Shown piece after piece: positions 30,718-34,140 of a stretch of DNA of 34,140 nt. The notes beneath the pieces are model-generated. The model was given only the letters and a program-made list of their open reading frames with translations, was not told the DNA's origin and searched no databases. The stretch lies in IMG/VR virus record IMGVR_UViG_3300021961_000323, positions 1-34,140 of that record. One strand, given 5' to 3'. The DNA comes from a virus. Position numbers and translations under genes: made by a program. Numbering within the stretch: position 1 is the first letter of the stretch; each line of letters starts with the position of its first letter.

Positions 30718-30747
30718 TTGCATACATCCCCCTCACAAAAATATTTT
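30718..30747 (+). promoter_or_regulatory. Weak promoter candidate before the SSB-like gene
   Basis: The 184-bp gap after the initiator gene holds a short GC-rich inverted repeat near 30694-30711 and, further on, TTGCAT (30718-30723), 18 bp, TATTTT (30742-30747). A GATATC lies at 30773-30778. It could start the late transcript, but the boxes are poor. Confidence 0.25.
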
Positions 30748-30807
30748 CCCGTTTTTTCATAAACAATGTTAAGATATCGTTTCAACTAATTTAGGAAGGA
30801 GTTTTAA

Positions 30808-31071
30808 ATGCCTGAACAATACGACAACACAAATCAAATCGTTATTTGGGAAAACAAATACAAAGAAAAACCAGAGCAACCTGACTTTAATGCTACTGTT
30901 AACATTGACGGTAAGGATTATAAGTTTGTTGGTTGGAGACGTAATGCTGAAGATCCAGCTAATCGCCCACTTGCAAAGTTTAAATTAGAAAAAGCTAAAC
31001 CTGCTGGTGCAGATAAGCCTGTTGCTTCACCGCAAGAGTCAGATCCATTTGAGGACAATATTCCATTCTAA
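30808..31071 (+). CDS. Small SSB-like protein (87 aa)
   Basis: ATG 30808 follows GGAAGGAG. The protein MPEQYDNTNQIVIWENKYKE continues DFNATVNIDGKDYKFVGWRR and LAKFKLEKAK, a short beta-rich part like half an OB fold, and ends in a linker and D-P-F-E-D-N-I-P-F. The final acidic-Ile-Pro-Phe closely resembles the D-D-D-I-P-F tip of bacterial SSB, which binds partner proteins such as RecO, PriA and exonuclease I. It stands between the initiator and terminase genes. A single-strand DNA binding role is likely, although it is much shorter than E. coli SSB (178 aa). Confidence 0.7.
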   Translation: MPEQYDNTNQIVIWENKYKEKPEQPDFNATVNIDGKDYKFVGWRRNAEDPANRPLAKFKLEKAKPAGADKPVASPQESDPFEDNIPF

Positions 31072-31089
31072 TTGTGGTATAACTAGTAC

Positions 31090-31545
31090 ATGGCTAGATC
31101 CAGTACAAAGATTCCCCCGCTAGGTAGATTCGGTGGTGTACGTATGGTACAACGCAGGATTGGTAGGTCTGAGACGTTACATCAGCATAAAGAAGCTGTG
31201 GCTGCCGAATTACTTAGCTTGGGTACTGCAAACATTACCGATATTGTTAATTTAGATGGAACCGTTAAACCATTAGACCAAATACCTGAACACGCTTTAA
31301 GAGCCATTAAACGTATCAGCGCAACGAAGGATGGGGTAACCATTGAGATGTTTGATAAGGTGGCTGTACTAAGAGTCTTAGCTAAAGCATCAGGTATGTT
31401 GGACGTAGAAAAGAACGAAGATAAACCCAGCATTGTTGGGATTAACATGAAAGGACCAACGACAACCTATGAAATTGAAGAAGATAACGGATCCGAGAGT
31501 AGTGGATCTGAACAAAGCGATACTGGAAGCGAAGATACCGATTAG
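31090..31545 (+). CDS. terS: Terminase small subunit
   Basis: The 151-residue protein has L-S-L-G-T-A-N-I-T-D-I-V-N-L-D-G-T-V, IPEHALRAIKRISATKDGVT and F-D-K-V-A-V-L-R-V-L-A-K-A-S-G-M-L, the Terminase_2 pattern (D-x-D-G-x-V, A-I-K-x-I, D-K-x-x-x-L-x-x-L-x-K-x-x-G-M). It should bind viral DNA and start packaging with the large subunit encoded close downstream. The last 25 residues are an acidic Ser/Glu/Asp tail (NGSESSGSEQSDTGSEDTD), and the DNA for it also encodes the start of another frame. There is no clear Shine-Dalgarno at ATG 31090. Confidence 0.85.
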   Translation: MARSSTKIPPLGRFGGVRMVQRRIGRSETLHQHKEAVAAELLSLGTANITDIVNLDGTVKPLDQIPEHALRAIKRISATKDGVTIEMFDKVAVLRVLAKASGMLDVEKNEDKPSIVGINMKGPTTTYEIEEDNGSESSGSEQSDTGSEDTD

Positions 31546-31684
31546 AGATATCCTTGCCCATATGAATAAAAATTCAGCCTGGCTAGCGAAACAACTAGAA
31601 GGTACATCTGCTTTAGATTTTAGATTAGAACAATACGTTCAAAATAAATTGTATGCCTACCGAAGTACCCAGTCTAAACCTTGA
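31469..31684 (+). CDS. Small protein overlapping both terminase genes (71 aa)
   Basis: The frame from ATG 31469 shares 77 bases with the end of terS and 32 with the start of terL, and is the only frame in the 107 bases between them. VVDLNKAILEAKIPIRDILA, then H-M-N-K-N-S-A-W-L-A-K-Q-L-E-G-T-S-A-L-D-F-R-L-E-Q-Y suggests three short helices with a helix-turn-helix-like look (I-L-A-H-M-N-K-N-S-A-W-L-A-K-Q-L). No good ribosome binding site; GTG 31502 and ATG 31561 are other starts. Dual coding would explain the GC-ending codons at its start. It may be a packaging accessory or DNA-binding protein. Confidence 0.6.
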   Translation: MKLKKITDPRVVDLNKAILEAKIPIRDILAHMNKNSAWLAKQLEGTSALDFRLEQYVQNKLYAYRSTQSKP

Positions 31685-33170
31685 CTTCTCTGAAAGCCCA
31701 ACGGTTTGGAAGTTTCTAAACTCTGAGAGCTTTGTACGTGGCCTTATGGGGCCTGTGGGTAGCGGTAAATCTTATGGCTGTGCTGCTGAGATTATGTTGC
31801 GTGCTGTTAAACAAAAGCCATCGCCCAGAGATGGAATACGGTACACAAGGTTTGTTGTGGTACGTAATACCTACCCCGAACTTAGAACAACTACCATAAA
31901 GACCTGGCAAGAGTTATTTCCTGAATCAACCTGGGGCGGTATGAGATGGCAACCACCAATCACCCACCACCTAAAACTCCCAAGCCGAGGTGATGCTGCT
32001 GGAATAGATTGCGAAGTTATATTCCTGGCTCTCGATACCCCCCAGTCCGTAAGAAAACTATTATCCCTGGAAGTAACAGGGGCCTGGTGTAACGAAGCCA
32101 GAGAGTTACCGAAAGCTGTCATAGATGGTTTAACCCACAGGGTAGGTAGATATCCTACCAAAGCTGACGGTGGACCTACCTGGTACGGGATATGGATGGA
32201 CACTAACCCACCTGACTCCGATCATTGGTGGCATACGCTAGCTGAGAAAGAACCGATTAAAGGTGAGTTTGCTTGGCAATTCTTTAGACAACCCGGTGGC
32301 GTGTTACCTGCTACCTCTGATGAAATACCTGATCACCCTGAAGCTAATGGCTATCAATTCAGTGGCGGTAAATGGTGGAAGATAAATCAAAACGCAGAGA
32401 ACAGAAATAACTTACCTCCTGGTTATTACCAACAATTACTGGGCGGTAAAAATGCAGATTGGATTCGGTGCTACGCAGAGGGCAAATATACATTTGTGCA
32501 AGAGGGAAGGCCTGTGTGGCCCGAATACGATGATGAATTGATGTCAGGTAATTGTGATGTTGATCCTTACTACCCGGTACAGATTGGTGTTGACTTTGGT
32601 TTAACGCCTGCGGCTATCTTTGGTCAGCGCACTGCCAGTGGTGCATGGAAGATCTTAGATGAACTGGTTACGTTTGATATGGGTCTTGAACGGTTTGGTC
32701 AAGAACTACTGAGCATCATTGCACAAAAATACAACAAACAAGAAATTTTAATATGGGGCGATCCTGCGGGTAATAAACGAGATGAGATCTATGAGGTTAC
32801 TGCATTTGACCATCTACGATCCCTGGGATTTAAGGCACAACCTACTGACAGTAACGCTTTCCAAGTTAGGCGTGAAGCAGGTGCCAGCCCCATGAACCGA
32901 TTAGTTAATGGTAAACCTGGATTAGTTGTTGACAAAAAATGCTTGCGACTGAGAAAATCATTATCTGGCGGTTACTTTTTTAAACGACAAAGCTTAGGTG
33001 CAGGACAAGAACGCTTTAAAGACCAACCCGTTAAGAACGAACATTCTCACGTAGGCGATGCTTTCGGTTATCTCATGTTGGGTGGCGGTGAACAAAGACG
33101 ATTACGCAGAGGATCTTATCAATCATCTGGTGGTATGTTTACTGCGGATACTGACTTTGAGATTATGTAA
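31653..33170 (+). CDS. terL: Terminase large subunit
   Basis: At 505 residues it has the ATPase motif G-P-V-G-S-G-K39-S40 (Walker A), a G-A-W-C-N-E-A-R-E-L-P stretch in Walker B position, and the RNase H-like nuclease with Q-I-G-V-D314-F-G-L-T, I-W-G-D370-P-A-G-N and H-V-G-D469-A-F-G-Y as the metal-binding aspartates. It powers packaging and cuts concatemers. The small subunit lies upstream with one overlapping small frame between; the GNAT-like gene follows with a one-base overlap. Circular permutation of the contig would fit headful cutting. Confidence 0.95.
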   Translation: MPTEVPSLNLDFSESPTVWKFLNSESFVRGLMGPVGSGKSYGCAAEIMLRAVKQKPSPRDGIRYTRFVVVRNTYPELRTTTIKTWQELFPESTWGGMRWQPPITHHLKLPSRGDAAGIDCEVIFLALDTPQSVRKLLSLEVTGAWCNEARELPKAVIDGLTHRVGRYPTKADGGPTWYGIWMDTNPPDSDHWWHTLAEKEPIKGEFAWQFFRQPGGVLPATSDEIPDHPEANGYQFSGGKWWKINQNAENRNNLPPGYYQQLLGGKNADWIRCYAEGKYTFVQEGRPVWPEYDDELMSGNCDVDPYYPVQIGVDFGLTPAAIFGQRTASGAWKILDELVTFDMGLERFGQELLSIIAQKYNKQEILIWGDPAGNKRDEIYEVTAFDHLRSLGFKAQPTDSNAFQVRREAGASPMNRLVNGKPGLVVDKKCLRLRKSLSGGYFFKRQSLGAGQERFKDQPVKNEHSHVGDAFGYLMLGGGEQRRLRRGSYQSSGGMFTADTDFEIM

Positions 33171-33655
33171 TGGAACTATTAAAAAATACTGTAATTCACC
33201 CTGACTTCCAAATCCTACCCTTTAGAGAAAGACATTTAGAAGACGTTAATATTGCGCAATACGAGAGCCGATACATAGAAAGCCTAGCCAAAGGCTACCA
33301 TAAAACAAACTTTAACCATGATGGGCTATCATACACCTACATATCTGACGGAGATATCCTCTGTTGCTTTGGTGTTCAGCTATTATGGCAGGGTGTAGGC
33401 GAGCTATGGATGATGCCATCAGACAATGATGATATGTTTCTGATATCTCACATGAGTAAAATATCAGAACTTATTGATATCATTATAAAAGATTTTAGCT
33501 TGAACCGTTTACAGATTCAGGTTACAGTACCCAATGAGAGAACTCTTTGCTTTGTCAAGAGTATTGGTTTTGAAATAGAGGGTACCTTGAAGAATTATGG
33601 ACCAGAAGGTAATGATTACTTCATGTTAGCCCGAACTGTAGATAGGAAAAATTAA
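33170..33655 (+). CDS. GNAT-fold / T7 Gp13-like protein (161 aa)
   Basis: FQILPFRERHLEDVNIAQYE, S-R-Y-I-E-S-L-A-K-G-Y-H-K, DGDILCCFGVQLLWQGVGEL and W-M-M-P-S are followed by IIIKDFSLNRLQIQVTVPNE, C-F-V-K-S-I-G-F-E-I-E-G-T-L-K-N-Y-G and N-D-Y-F-M-L-A-R. The strand-helix order and the end motif (N-E-R-T-L-C-F-V-K-S-I-G-F-E-I-E-G) are those of GNAT acetyltransferases and the DUF2833/Gp13-like phage family. The canonical acetyl-CoA loop (Q/R-x-x-G-x-G/A) is not evident, so activity is uncertain. It lies directly before a lysine-rich protein. Confidence 0.8.
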   Translation: MELLKNTVIHPDFQILPFRERHLEDVNIAQYESRYIESLAKGYHKTNFNHDGLSYTYISDGDILCCFGVQLLWQGVGELWMMPSDNDDMFLISHMSKISELIDIIIKDFSLNRLQIQVTVPNERTLCFVKSIGFEIEGTLKNYGPEGNDYFMLARTVDRKN

Positions 33656-34140
33656 TTGGCCAGACCTAAACTTTTATTCCAAGATATTAAATTACCTACA
33701 TCTGTTTCACGTGGAACACCACTGACAACTAAGAAGGTAACTAAAACAGTAGCAAAGCCTGCTCCTAAACCTGTAACTAAAACAGTAGCAAAGCCTACTC
33801 CTAAGCCTGTTCCTAAGCCTGTTCCTAAGCCTGCAGCTAAAGCACCAACTAAAACAAGCGCACAAATAAAAGCAGAAGCAGAAGCTCTTAAAGCAAAACA
33901 AGCGGCAGAAAAGGCAAAAGAGGAAGCTGCAAAAGCTAAAGCATTAGCTGAACAAAAAGTAAAAGCTGATGCCGCAGCTAAAGCAAAAGCAAAAGCAGAT
34001 GCCGATGCAAAAGCAAGAGCCGCAGCAATAGCAGCAGAGAAAGCAAAAATACAAGCACAAGCTGCAGCTAAAGCAGCAGCAGAGAAAGCGGCTCAAGCTA
34101 AGGCACAGGCCCAAGCAAAAGCAAAAGCAGAGCAAGAAGC
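33656..34140 (+). CDS. Lys/Ala/Pro-rich virion-associated protein, N-terminal part (gene continues at base 1)
   Basis: The gene begins at TTG 33656, directly after the TAA of the preceding GNAT-like gene, with an AGGA Shine-Dalgarno at 33644-33647 (8-nt spacing). No ATG exists before the repeats. The N-terminus reads M-ARPKLLFQDIKLPTSVSRG, a folded-looking lead, followed by TKTVAKP and PKPVPKP repeats and then a Lys/Ala/Glu-rich helix-forming region that runs off the window. Bases 34004-34140 duplicate the window start in the same reading frame, so residues 1-116 here join the 480 residues encoded at 1-1443. The composition (Lys, Ala and Pro dominate) suggests an extended rod or coiled-coil protein. 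Function is unknown. Confidence 0.75.
   Translation, partial: MARPKLLFQDIKLPTSVSRGTPLTTKKVTKTVAKPAPKPVTKTVAKPTPKPVPKPVPKPAAKAPTKTSAQIKAEAEALKAKQAAEKAKEEAAKAKALAEQKVKADAAAKAKAKADADAKARAAAIAAEKAKIQAQAAAKAAAEKAAQAKAQAQAKAKAEQE
34004..34140 (+). repeat. Terminal overlap repeat, right copy
   Basis: This is the partner of 1-143, six bases shorter because one Lys-Ala hexamer is missing. Joining 34003 to base 1 (or the equivalent point) restores one open reading frame, so the real genome is about 34.0 kb. The hexamer difference may be slippage in the population or an assembly artefact of low-complexity DNA. Confidence 0.9.

Noticed and set aside
34004-34140. T7-type terminal packaging repeat
   Set aside because: It lies in a coding frame that continues across the join and differs by six bases from the other copy; a circular assembly is simpler.
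1-34140. Lysogeny module, diversity-generating retroelement or phage polymerase
   Set aside because: No integrase, reverse transcriptase, template repeat, DNA polymerase or RNA polymerase motif was found in any substantial frame; the DNA-binding proteins alone do not prove lysogeny.

Overview
This window is a nearly complete, apparently circular genome of a short-tailed (podovirus-like) dsDNA phage. Its G+C is roughly 35-40% by hand samples. The last 137 bases repeat the first 143 bases, and one lysine/alanine/proline-rich gene runs across the junction in frame, so the contig looks like a circular or circularly permuted genome of about 34.0 kb. The mix of a T7-style connector, tail tubes and internal virion proteins, a BPP-1-like small protein after the portal, and the absence of phage DNA or RNA polymerase resembles small marine podoviruses such as the HTVC010P type of SAR11. 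The Gram-negative, probably marine host is an inference and is not shown by the sequence.

Layout. From 30808 through the junction to 24126 nearly every gene is on the plus strand: an SSB-like protein, small and large terminase, a GNAT/Gp13-like protein, the K/A/P-rich protein, small basic proteins, portal, Bbp19-like protein, scaffold, major capsid, a small head protein, tail tubes A and B, four internal/ejection proteins, a long tail fibre with an S74 chaperone, exported and membrane proteins, and a lysis cassette (XhlA-like, holin, a 38-aa membrane protein, M15 endolysin). Between 24092 and 27889 a minus-strand operon carries three winged-helix proteins, YqaJ exonuclease, ERF annealing protein, an HslV/proteasome-like protease, a lipoprotein, a DEDD exonuclease and a DUF3310 protein. 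A plus-strand pair (ribbon-helix-helix protein and RusA) diverges from it. A second minus operon (28640-29685) encodes small unknown proteins and diverges from a replication initiator at 29793 that contains an iteron-like cluster.

How it works together. The replication set is an origin-binding initiator with a likely internal origin, an SSB-like protein, a YqaJ/ERF recombination pair, RusA and a DnaQ-fold exonuclease. This points to replication by the host polymerase combined with recombination-driven concatemer formation, which terminase then packages. Two minus-strand promoters and a third candidate lie next to a GATATC-centred motif, consistent with control by one of the small DNA-binding proteins.

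Less ordinary signals are: a strong excess of the pentamer CCWGG (about 120 seen by eye against under 30 expected from composition, while CCSGG is not in excess); a structured, possibly pseudoknotted RNA just upstream of the capsid gene; an Ntn-type protease translationally coupled to a lipoprotein; several genuine same-strand dual-coding overlaps; and a GC-rich patch inside a virion gene that also carries a ParB-like domain.
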